Position numbers and translations under genes: made by a program. Shown in pieces: positions 56,862-64,000 of a DNA stretch of 64,000 nt. Numbering within the stretch: the stretch's first letter is position 1; every line of letters begins with the position of its first letter. The stretch comes from a virus. The notes below the pieces were generated by a model. It made no database searches. It was given only the letters and a program-made list of their open reading frames with translations, and was not told where the DNA came from. The stretch lies in IMG/VR virus record IMGVR_UViG_3300009158_000034, positions 1 to 64,000 of that record; one strand, given 5' to 3'.

Positions 56862-56913
56862 TTTATTTTTCCTTTAGTAAAATTATGAGGTTTACAACCT
56901 GATTGCATACTAT

Positions 56914-56921
56914 TATTTATG
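56914..56921 (-). promoter_or_regulatory. T4-type late promoter candidate
   Basis: Leftward CATAAATA, 52 nt before the sheath start. Confidence 0.55.
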
Positions 56922-56966
56922 AATAAATTGAAAAAAGTCGGTATAATAAAACCTTCGAAGGTTAAC

Positions 56967-56974
56967 TATAAATA
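56967..56974 (+). promoter_or_regulatory. T4 late promoter, perfect TATAAATA
   Basis: An exact consensus on the + strand, 4 nt before the ATG at 56979, so a late transcript would be almost leaderless. Confidence 0.6.
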
Positions 56975-56978
56975 CATT

Positions 56979-57332
56979 ATGATACTTCAACGTCCAATCT
57001 GTAAAAAATGTAACAGGAATCATGCGGCCGTAAACTATAAGCGCAATGAAGTCACACATTATAGAAGCATATGTGATGAATGCGGTAAGAAAAAGAAAAA
57101 GCAAAAACCACTCAAAGCTAACTGGACTAAGAGTGGTTACAAGAAAAAAGCCACATGCGATTTATGTGGCTTTAAAAGTCTATATCTATCACAGATAACT
57201 GTATTTCACATTGATGGGAATCTAGAACACATTGAGCATACTAATCTACGCAGCATATGCTTAAACTGTGTAGAAGTAGTTAAGAAAAAAGATGTTACTT
57301 GGCGCCGGGGAGACCTTGAGATTGACTATTAA
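56979..57332 (+). CDS. HNH-like zinc-binding protein (117 aa)
   Basis: Three cysteine pairs (CKKC, CDEC, CDLC) and a late CLNC are followed or flanked by VFHIDGNLEHIEHTNLRSIC, which recalls an HNH core with one His replaced or shifted. It lies alone on the + strand inside the - strand virion block and converges on the dNMP kinase gene, overlapping it by 38 nt. An alternative start at 56919 adds 20 residues. It may be a mobile nuclease or a conserved phage zinc protein. Confidence 0.65.
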   Translation: MILQRPICKKCNRNHAAVNYKRNEVTHYRSICDECGKKKKKQKPLKANWTKSGYKKKATCDLCGFKSLYLSQITVFHIDGNLEHIEHTNLRSICLNCVEVVKKKDVTWRRGDLEIDY

Positions 57333-57954
57333 TTATCTCATAAATCTTATTGTGTAAATCGTCAATTGTAGTGTTATTCTCTACGATGAAATCGTAGTTT
57401 AATCCTATACTACTATACTCGCTAGCATGAATTTTTAGTCTGTCTAACTTAGTTTTACTCACTGACCAACTAGCATTGCCATTTGGTCCTTTATTATATG
57501 ATACCGCAGCATCGTACCATTTAGGATCAGGTCCGCGCTTTACTCGTAGTGCTATTCCGTTTGCATTTTTGATAGCAGCAACCTCATTATCAAACCTACA
57601 GTCTGTGATTACAATATCTTCTTTAGTATTTATTAGCTTGTGTTCTACGCTAGCAACCCAGATATCATTGTGAAAGTGATTGCGACATACGTCTGTGCCC
57701 CAATATTGTAGTACCCACCTTGGTGTGATGTCCATTCCTAGACGATTGCTCCACCACTCGTCACGCTTTTCACGCCATGTTCTACTAGCTTTTGTCGTAC
57801 CTTCTAGATATTCTCGGTCCCAACCAAAGACTGCTGCTACTGCATCTTTGAGACTAGCAGCAAAGCTAACTCGTTTAAAACCATGATGTGTTGTGAGATA
57901 GTCGGCAATCGTGTCTTTACCTGAACCAATCAAACCAGTGATGCCAATAATCAT
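57295..57954 (-). CDS. Deoxynucleoside monophosphate kinase (T4 gene 1-like)
   Basis: A P-loop GITGLIGSGKDTIAD lies at the N terminus, followed by FAASLKDAVAAVFGWDREYL and IVITDCRFDNEVAAIK, the pattern of T4 gp1. It phosphorylates dNMPs for phage DNA synthesis. The start at 57954 has CAGGAG nearby; the frame to 57975 lacks that support. Confidence 0.9.
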   Translation of the reverse strand: MIIGITGLIGSGKDTIADYLTTHHGFKRVSFAASLKDAVAAVFGWDREYLEGTTKASRTWREKRDEWWSNRLGMDITPRWVLQYWGTDVCRNHFHNDIWVASVEHKLINTKEDIVITDCRFDNEVAAIKNANGIALRVKRGPDPKWYDAAVSYNKGPNGNASWSVSKTKLDRLKIHASEYSSIGLNYDFIVENNTTIDDLHNKIYEIINSQSQGLPGAK

Positions 57955-58017
57955 AAAAGAAAACTCCTGTAACATACTTATTATATTACAGTAATGTGAA
58001 AAAGAAAAGAGTTTAGG

Positions 58018-58815
58018 TTAACCTTGTACCCATGTCAATGGCTGACTGTAATCCACATATTTCTTCAATTCTTCGATTAGTAGTTCCATCGCTGCTTTGC
58101 CCTCTGCTTTCATAGCAGTACCGTTCAATGTCGTGCCGCCACCTGGACCGGCGATAGTGCTAAATTTCTCACGGGCTTCACCGATGATTAATTTAAGATT
58201 AGCTAAGATAAAGTCACCAATCCAAACACCAGCCCCAGGATCCTGCAGTAATATTTCTTCTGTCTTTTGTACGTCAGCCCATATCAATACACGCTCACCG
58301 GATCCTTTTGGATCACGCACAATACGCAATACTTTAGACACTGGGTTGAATGTGTATGTCACATAACCACCGAACATCCTTGCTGCTAACTCAACATAAC
58401 CTGCATAAAAGTCATATGTTGCCATACCACCTGCATAGTTATAGTTCAACAAGTAGGTGTTTAAAATAGCACTGCTGAACGGATCAAAACTGCTACTTGA
58501 TGGGCCAGTTTCTAAACCAATCGTTCTACGGAAAATACTACGCACATTGATAAACTCAGCAGGTAGAGTGTAAGTATCTACATTCTTCTCAATGGTCATT
58601 AGAATATAAGATTCTTCTGTAGCAGCTTGTGCCCGTTGACGATAGACCTTGATAGCGTAGTTGTACGCTGCCTCGTAATGTTGAGGGTCCAATTCTAAAT
58701 CAATAATACCGTCGCCTAAACGAAATGCTATGTTTTTGAAAAGACCTTCTTTTAACTCATCTAAAGTTAGACCAGATGGGGTAGAAAGAGGACTAGCGGT
58801 TGGATATGTTGACAT
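58018..58815 (-). CDS. Neck protein (T4 gp13-like)
   Basis: The 265-aa protein has FRLGDGIIDLELDPQHYEAA, IKVYRQRAQAATEESYILMT and TLPAEFINVRSIFRR, the form seen in aquatic T4-like gp13 proteins that join head and tail. Its partner gp14 lies at 60955 on the other strand. A late promoter lies at 58835. Confidence 0.78.
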   Translation of the reverse strand: MSTYPTASPLSTPSGLTLDELKEGLFKNIAFRLGDGIIDLELDPQHYEAAYNYAIKVYRQRAQAATEESYILMTIEKNVDTYTLPAEFINVRSIFRRTIGLETGPSSSSFDPFSSAILNTYLLNYNYAGGMATYDFYAGYVELAARMFGGYVTYTFNPVSKVLRIVRDPKGSGERVLIWADVQKTEEILLQDPGAGVWIGDFILANLKLIIGEAREKFSTIAGPGGGTTLNGTAMKAEGKAAMELLIEELKKYVDYSQPLTWVQG

Positions 58816-58834
58816 AAGTGTTACCTAATAGTAT

Positions 58835-58842
58835 TATTTATC
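58835..58842 (-). promoter_or_regulatory. T4-type late promoter candidate
   Basis: Leftward GATAAATA, 19 nt before the gp13-like start. Confidence 0.68.
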
Positions 58843-58849
58843 AGGTAAC

Positions 58850-59044
58850 TTATGGATTGGGAGATTTACCCTTCATGAACCTCAAGAAAGGTATTTCAGT
58901 TTCATCTACAAGCCGTGTTCTACCATCAAGGTGAGTGTATCCGTGTTTTGATTCTTTTTCGCAAACTGGACATAACCACCTTTCACCTAAATATAAGATT
59001 AACCAGACATGGCAATCGTCACAACTAGGACGACCTAAACCCAT
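58850..59044 (-). CDS. Small zinc-ribbon protein (64 aa)
   Basis: CDDC and CPVC pairs about 20 residues apart form a likely single zinc ribbon. Unknown partner. It overlaps the MazG-like gene by one nucleotide. Confidence 0.65.
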   Translation of the reverse strand: MGLGRPSCDDCHVWLILYLGERWLCPVCEKESKHGYTHLDGRTRLVDETEIPFLRFMKGKSPNP

Positions 59045-59484
59045 TACAAGTCCCCGTCTTGCCTATTCTCGCTGTAAAATGCATCAAACTGTCCACCGGG
59101 GTAACGTGATTCTAGTTTTCTTACATTCTCAGCAATCACTTCATTAGGATCTAGATTCAATGCACGACATGCATTAATCCAATACCACATAACATCGCCT
59201 AGTTCCCGTTTCATATGGTAAACAGCATCATCGGTAAGTGCTTTTCCTTGAAAAAGAATCTTCTTGGGCACTTCGATAAACTCACCACTTTCTGCTGCTA
59301 ATCCGAAACAGGCTGTAATCAGTAACGGGATGTTAACATCAGGTCCATGTTTCAATTCACCGTCAAACACTTCATAATTAGCATCTAATCGGTCGCAGGT
59401 GTCTATGAACGCAGTCAAACTAACACTGGGGTTACTAGTGACTGCTGCTACAAACTCTTGGTATTTATTTAAATCAATCTTCAT
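59044..59484 (-). CDS. MazG-like nucleotide pyrophosphohydrolase
   Basis: The metal-binding pattern LAAESGEFIEVPKK and KRELGDVMWYWINACRAL (E-x-x-E then E-x-x-D) is typical of MazG-type enzymes. They hydrolyse NTPs or ppGpp-like compounds and are frequent in aquatic phages. The 146-aa size fits a single domain. Confidence 0.88.
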   Translation of the reverse strand: MKIDLNKYQEFVAAVTSNPSVSLTAFIDTCDRLDANYEVFDGELKHGPDVNIPLLITACFGLAAESGEFIEVPKKILFQGKALTDDAVYHMKRELGDVMWYWINACRALNLDPNEVIAENVRKLESRYPGGQFDAFYSENRQDGDL

Positions 59485-59669
59485 ACATAATCCTTAAACA
59501 TTTGTTTTCTACCTTCTTCACCTAACGTACTGTTAAAAATTTCATCAGTACGCTGTAGCATTGCACAGGCTAGCATTAGCATTTCTTCCCTACTATCAGT
59601 CAATTCAATTGACTTGTCAATCAAAACCATTATTTCATCCATTCGGACTTTTACATGTTGTCTATCCAT
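59481..59669 (-). CDS. Unknown helical protein (62 aa)
   Basis: Overlaps the MazG-like gene by 4 nt (ATGA type). All-helical (DEIMVLIDKSIELTDSREEM). No family known to me. Confidence 0.65.
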   Translation of the reverse strand: MDRQHVKVRMDEIMVLIDKSIELTDSREEMLMLACAMLQRTDEIFNSTLGEEGRKQMFKDYV

Positions 59670-59670
59670 T

Positions 59671-60834
59671 TTAGAACGCTTTCAAAATAATCATGCTTTC
59701 GTTAAATCTTCCGTTCGGTGCTGCACCTACTGCTTTGATATCTTTGAAATACTTACGTGCAGCGGGTTTGCTTCCCATCACCTCTTTGATTTGCTCACCG
59801 GGCTTGCGTAGTGTTTTCATCTCGCTAGTGTTCGCATCAAACCCTAGCAGGGTGTTACCTTTAACACTGAACACTTTGCTGTACTCGTCAGCAATGTAAT
59901 GATGCAGTTTACGCTTACCTGTATCATACACCCACGCCTCACTTGCACCGTGAAGTTTAGTAGGATGCACACTAACTAAATCAAGTTTAGCTGCAACGTC
60001 CTTGAACAACTTTAAGTACTTAAGTTTAGCAACAATCTTCTCAACTGGGATTGCTTTGCGTTTACGCGGAGCCTTGCTTGCTTTCTTGATGCTGATATAA
60101 CTGTTCAAGTCACCTAGCACACCGTCAATGAATTTTAAAATGTTACGAATTTGAATCTTACCTAAAAACGCATAACCTTCTTTCAATGACTCGTCACCAT
60201 CACTTAGACGCTGGAATTCATCTTGCTTACGCTTCCAGATTTCAACAATGATTGGGATATGTTGTGGCATGACATTGTATTTTGCAACAATATCAACTGT
60301 CTTTTCTGACGCTTTGCCCTTAGTGACAAAATCGTCAATCATCCCTTCCATCTCACCTGCGGCATCTCGTGCTTTTTCACGCAATACTTCTTGAATGTTG
60401 GGTCGGGTGGATACAGTTTCTTCTTTCACAATACTAGTTTGACTAGTTTTTACTTCACTAGTGGTCAGTGATTTTACCAATCTTTTAATATCATTTTGTA
60501 ATGTGAGTTCTTCATGCTCAGTCAATTGTAGACCACGCATAGTCATACGTCCGACCCAGCACAATGTCATAATGAATTCGCTTTCATGCACTTTTCTAAG
60601 TAGTTTAGCATCATCTGTTCGTTTGTTGTAATCCAAATATTGGCACAACAATTCTTTTGCATCTTTTTTACTGTAGAATCGGTTGTACCATGTGAAACTT
60701 CTAGCAAGCGCCGAGAATCGTTGTTCAGTATCGGGCTGCACTGGGAAGAAGGGTTCTTCACCCATGTATTTCGTATCAGCATCACGTGGGTTGAGTGCTT
60801 TTACAAACTGGTCTTCTGTGGGTTTTCTAGCCAT
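59671..60834 (-). CDS. Conserved unknown phage protein (387 aa)
   Basis: Mostly helical, with a central coiled region (VREKARDAAGEMEGMIDDF) and a basic segment KKASKAPRKRKAIPVEK. The C half (LHGASEAWVYDTGKRKLHHY, FSVKGNTLLGFDANTS) looks like a small beta domain. It is transcribed from a sigma70 promoter of the early class rather than a late promoter, so it is probably not a virion protein. Confidence 0.65.
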   Translation of the reverse strand: MARKPTEDQFVKALNPRDADTKYMGEEPFFPVQPDTEQRFSALARSFTWYNRFYSKKDAKELLCQYLDYNKRTDDAKLLRKVHESEFIMTLCWVGRMTMRGLQLTEHEELTLQNDIKRLVKSLTTSEVKTSQTSIVKEETVSTRPNIQEVLREKARDAAGEMEGMIDDFVTKGKASEKTVDIVAKYNVMPQHIPIIVEIWKRKQDEFQRLSDGDESLKEGYAFLGKIQIRNILKFIDGVLGDLNSYISIKKASKAPRKRKAIPVEKIVAKLKYLKLFKDVAAKLDLVSVHPTKLHGASEAWVYDTGKRKLHHYIADEYSKVFSVKGNTLLGFDANTSEMKTLRKPGEQIKEVMGSKPAARKYFKDIKAVGAAPNGRFNESMIILKAF

Positions 60835-60864
60835 ATATTACTCCAAAGTTTCAATTGAATACGT

Positions 60865-60893
60865 ATTATAACACAGGAACCATTTAATGTCAA
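60865..60893 (-). promoter_or_regulatory. sigma70 promoter, early class
   Basis: Read leftward, TTGACATTAAATGG with TATAAT after a 17-nt spacer, the same box as the promoters at 8709 and 14264. It drives the 59671-60834 gene and probably those downstream. Confidence 0.88.
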
Positions 60894-60926
60894 CTGTTTG
60901 GGTAATACGCCCTCGTCTGTATTTAC

Positions 60927-60934
60927 GATAAATA
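60927..60934 (+). promoter_or_regulatory. T4-type late promoter candidate
   Basis: GATAAATA, 20 nt before the gp14-like start at 60955. Confidence 0.65.
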
Positions 60935-60954
60935 AGTAATAAAGTGAAATAAAT

Positions 60955-62661
60955 ATGCCTAGACTATCGCTTTGGCGTCCCAATAAAACGAACGATTACA
61001 ACTTTTTTGATAGAACAATATCAGAACAGTTCACCGCAGGTGCCACGGATTTGTATGTACATAAGTATATGGGTCCAACAAATCAAGGTCCATCTATAGA
61101 TTATACGCAACCTGAATACGATGTATTAGCCCCAACTAATATTCAAGACTTGTTATTCTTAGAAAACCGTGACAGAACATATGATCCAAACATCTATCGT
61201 TTGCGCGGCCACTATAATGTACAGAATTTAGACTTTGACTTAAGTCAATTTGGATTGTTCTTAAACAACGATATCATATTCATCACTGTTCATTATAACG
61301 ACATGATTGATTTGATTGGAAGAAAATTAATGGTTGGTGATGTTATTGAGTTACCTCATCTACTTGATTACAATCCATTAAAAGAAACTATACCAACTGC
61401 ATTGAAACGATTCATGCAGATTACTGATGCTAACTATGCTAGTGAAGGATTCAGCCCAACATGGTTCCCGCACTTATGGCGTATCAAGTGTGAACCACTA
61501 GTGGATAGTGAGGAATTTAGTCAGATATTAAGTGCCCCGATAGACCAAGATACATATCTTGGAATATGGGATAAAGATAAAACATATCCAGCTGGTTATG
61601 TAATTACGTTTGGTGACAAAAACTATAAATCGTTGATTGATGTTCCAATTGGAATTACTCCACCCGATCTTACATACTGGGAATTAGATACAGCAAGTAA
61701 CCTCAAAGATATTCTTGCTACTTACAACAAGAACATTGCAATTAACAATGCAGCATTACAAGAAGCTGAAAGACTATTACCTAAGTCAGGATATAATAAT
61801 AACAATCTATATATTGTTCCTACTTACGGGGAATACTCAAGTGATGGTGTTCCATCTAAAGCAATCAATAACCCTGCTCCACCCGTAGGAGTTAACACTA
61901 ACTCATCAGGTGCGCCGGTTGCTACAGGCACTGTTATGATGATGCGTAATGCAAAGTATAAAAATGCTAGTCCGGTTATTAAGATTTCTAAATCTATTGT
62001 AAAAAATATCTGGGATCAAACTGCGGATATGGAATATGAAAAATTAAATGTATTCAATACAGTTAATTTAGAAGTATTAACTCTTGCTCCAGTTAGAACA
62101 GATACTAATTCAGGACCAGTAAGCGGAGATAAAATATTAACAGTATATTCCATGGGTCAAATTACTGGACCATATGGTACCGCTGATAACACTTATGCTA
62201 CTGCCGACGCTAATCCAGAACTACCCGGCTTCACTGGCACTATCAGCACACAAATGGATTGGAGAGCAGACTGCGATCCAGCATTTCAGTTTATTGCACG
62301 TAGTAGCCCTCGCAGTTTTGGTTACACAACAGGCTACATGGATGGAAACGGAGAAGCACCAAATGGATTCCCAACTGGTGCTGGAATAAGTTTCCCACAG
62401 AATCCACAAGTTGGAGATTATTTCTTACGTATTGATTACTTCCCTCAATTGTTATTCCGTTGGGATGGTAAACTATGGGTAAGAATATCTCAAAATATAA
62501 GAACACAATCTGGATTCAGTTTAGAAAATCAATCACAGTTGTCGGGCTTTATTAATAACGTTGGTGAAACAAGACTGACAAATGGCACATTTGTTCCACA
62601 AAAACAAGCATTGTCAACCATATTAGGATTGACACCAGATACATTACCACCAGTCACTTAA
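60955..62661 (+). CDS. Neck protein (T4 gp14-like)
   Basis: The 568-aa protein opens with LWRPNKTNDYNFFDRTISEQ and TAGATDLYVHKYMGP, then DFDLSQFGLFLNNDIIFITV and VGDVIELPHL, as in gp14 of aquatic T4-like phages. It is larger than T4 gp14 (256 aa), with long Pro/Asn/Gly-rich inserts after residue 260. It forms the neck with gp13. Confidence 0.82.
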   Translation: MPRLSLWRPNKTNDYNFFDRTISEQFTAGATDLYVHKYMGPTNQGPSIDYTQPEYDVLAPTNIQDLLFLENRDRTYDPNIYRLRGHYNVQNLDFDLSQFGLFLNNDIIFITVHYNDMIDLIGRKLMVGDVIELPHLLDYNPLKETIPTALKRFMQITDANYASEGFSPTWFPHLWRIKCEPLVDSEEFSQILSAPIDQDTYLGIWDKDKTYPAGYVITFGDKNYKSLIDVPIGITPPDLTYWELDTASNLKDILATYNKNIAINNAALQEAERLLPKSGYNNNNLYIVPTYGEYSSDGVPSKAINNPAPPVGVNTNSSGAPVATGTVMMMRNAKYKNASPVIKISKSIVKNIWDQTADMEYEKLNVFNTVNLEVLTLAPVRTDTNSGPVSGDKILTVYSMGQITGPYGTADNTYATADANPELPGFTGTISTQMDWRADCDPAFQFIARSSPRSFGYTTGYMDGNGEAPNGFPTGAGISFPQNPQVGDYFLRIDYFPQLLFRWDGKLWVRISQNIRTQSGFSLENQSQLSGFINNVGETRLTNGTFVPQKQALSTILGLTPDTLPPVT

Positions 62662-62671
62662 AGAGTATATA

Positions 62672-64000
62672 ATGGCAGAATTTTTTTACGATAATCAGAT
62701 ACGCAGATTTTTAATACAGTTTGCAAAAATCTTTAGCAATTGGCAAGTTACTAAAGGCAAAGACCCGGCAGGAAATCTTATTGTAGTTAGAGTTCCTATT
62801 ATGTATGGTGATAGTAGCAGACAAGCTGCCACTATCATTGCTAACAATAGTGCTAGTAATTTGCCAAGTGCTCCATTAATAACATACTATATTACTGCAT
62901 TGGAATATGATCAAAAAAGAACTCAAGATCCTACCTTCGTGGACAAGGTATCAGTTAGACAAAGAGCATATAATAATGAAACACAACAATATGAAACTAC
63001 ACAAGGGCAAGCATTTAATGTTGAACGCTTGATGCCTGTGCCATACACTTTAAGATTGTCTGTTGATTTTTGGACTACTAATTATAATCAAAAATTAGAA
63101 TTGATTGAGCAATTAGGAACACTATTTAATCCTGCATTAGAGATTCAAAGTACAGATAACTTTATTGATTGGACTAGTTTAAGTGTTGTATATCAAGATG
63201 GATTGACTTTTAGTAGTAGACAGATTCCACAAGGTACAGGTAATCCAATTGATGTAATGACATGGAAATTTTATATACCTATATGGCTTAGTACTGCTGC
63301 TAAACTTAAGAAATTTGGTGTTATTGAAAAAATATTAGCAAGTATCTTTACTGCTAATGCATTATCTGATATACAGAATGATGATTTGTTAGTAGGCACA
63401 AGACAAAAAGTAACACCATATGGATATAAATTATTGTTGTTAGGTAATACATTACAAATATTACCACAAGCGGTTGCATTTGATCCAAGTAATTTCAATT
63501 TAGATTTACCTAATAATCCTAATACTGATATATATTGGTCTAGTGTATTAAATGTATATGGGGCAATTAAGCCACGCATCAGTCAAATTTGGTTAGAGAA
63601 TCCATTTATGGACCATGAGATTGTGGGTAACATCGTACCTAACCCTAATGATGATAGATTATTAATCTATAACATCGATCCAGATACACTGCCACAAAAT
63701 ACATTAGACCCAGTAGATGGAGTAATCAATCCGCAATTAACTGGACCAAATGCAGGATTACCTGGACCAGTCAATGGTCGTAGATATCTGCTTGTTGACA
63801 ATATAGGATCACCTGGAGATAGCACGGTTGCATGGGGAGATTTAGTAGCTTTTGCAAATGACATTGTTGAGTATAGGACTAGTGATAGTTCTTGGTTTGT
63901 TAGTTTTAATAGCCTAGCTACTACTCCAGTTACATTAGAATATGTAACTAATCTTAGTACTAATGTGCAATACCGTTTTGTTGATGGAACTTGGATGAAG
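62672..64000 (+). CDS. Conserved virion structural protein, partial at 3' end
   Basis: The frame is open from ATG at 62672 to the window end (443 codons). EFFYDNQIRRFLIQFAKIFS, VRVPIMYGDSSRQAATI, RLMPVPYTLRLSVDFWTTNY and FNPALEIQSTDNFIDWTSLS match a structural protein that follows gp14 in aquatic T4-like phages. The end is missing, so length and domain count are unknown. Confidence 0.75.
   Translation, partial: MAEFFYDNQIRRFLIQFAKIFSNWQVTKGKDPAGNLIVVRVPIMYGDSSRQAATIIANNSASNLPSAPLITYYITALEYDQKRTQDPTFVDKVSVRQRAYNNETQQYETTQGQAFNVERLMPVPYTLRLSVDFWTTNYNQKLELIEQLGTLFNPALEIQSTDNFIDWTSLSVVYQDGLTFSSRQIPQGTGNPIDVMTWKFYIPIWLSTAAKLKKFGVIEKILASIFTANALSDIQNDDLLVGTRQKVTPYGYKLLLLGNTLQILPQAVAFDPSNFNLDLPNNPNTDIYWSSVLNVYGAIKPRISQIWLENPFMDHEIVGNIVPNPNDDRLLIYNIDPDTLPQNTLDPVDGVINPQLTGPNAGLPGPVNGRRYLLVDNIGSPGDSTVAWGDLVAFANDIVEYRTSDSSWFVSFNSLATTPVTLEYVTNLSTNVQYRFVDGTWMK

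Overview
The window is a 64-kb piece of a large, AT-rich, T4-like contractile-tailed phage (myovirus). The diagnostic genes are recognisable homologues of T4 gp13 and gp14 (neck), gp18 (tail sheath), gp19 (tail tube), gp16 (small terminase), gp4 (head completion) and gene 1 (dNMP kinase). There is also a dense tRNA array and T4-type late promoters (NATAAATA) before most structural genes. Many accessory genes instead have near-perfect bacterial sigma70 promoters (TTGACA-17-TATAAT), so the host is probably a proteobacterium or similar. The species cannot be named from the sequence.

Layout. (1) 1-4237, + strand: 16 complete tRNA genes (Gly x2, Leu x2, Met x2, Ser x2, Lys x2, Val x2, Cys, Trp, Ala, Pro) with encoded CCA, plus the 3' end of another. 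They are interleaved with two homing-endonuclease-like genes (PD-(D/E)XK and HNH) whose reading frames end inside the next tRNA, a parvulin prolyl isomerase and several structured RNA spacers. (2) 4248-6809: a methyltransferase, a homologue of the RNA polymerase omega subunit, two structured RNA elements and a Ro60-like TROVE/vWA protein. (3) 6817-15951, + strand: about 25 small accessory genes. They include a metallophosphoesterase, a GNAT-like protein, a GIY-YIG nuclease, a WYL_2-like protein, an LPD29-like protein and many unrecognised ones, served by repeated sigma70 promoters. A bidirectional terminator closes this block at 15951-15974. (4) 15976-19388, - strand: glycosyltransferases and a methyltransferase. 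(5) 19431-46585, - strand: a very large adhesin/fibre region with four collagen-like (Gly-X-Y) proteins, LamG/SPRY-like receptor-binding candidates, a papain-like protease, Ig-like proteins and a GH19 endolysin. (6) 46683-60834, - strand: virion genes (acidic structural protein, gp16, gp4, tail-tube family, gp19, gp18, dNMP kinase, gp13, MazG-like). One HNH-like gene lies on the opposite strand. (7) 60955-64000, + strand: gp14 and a further virion protein cut by the window end.

How the parts may work together (inference). The left arm looks like a host-takeover and translation-support module: tRNAs, RNAP omega, Ro60 with candidate partner RNAs, and small early proteins. The right arm builds the virion. 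The glycosyltransferase block beside the Thr-rich collagen-like fibres suggests glycosylated fibres. The most unusual signals are the Ro60-like gene preceded by a repeated, covarying RNA element, the omega-subunit homologue, the long-stem RNA spacers inside the tRNA array, and the two promoter classes with distinctive extended motifs and apparent leaderless starts.
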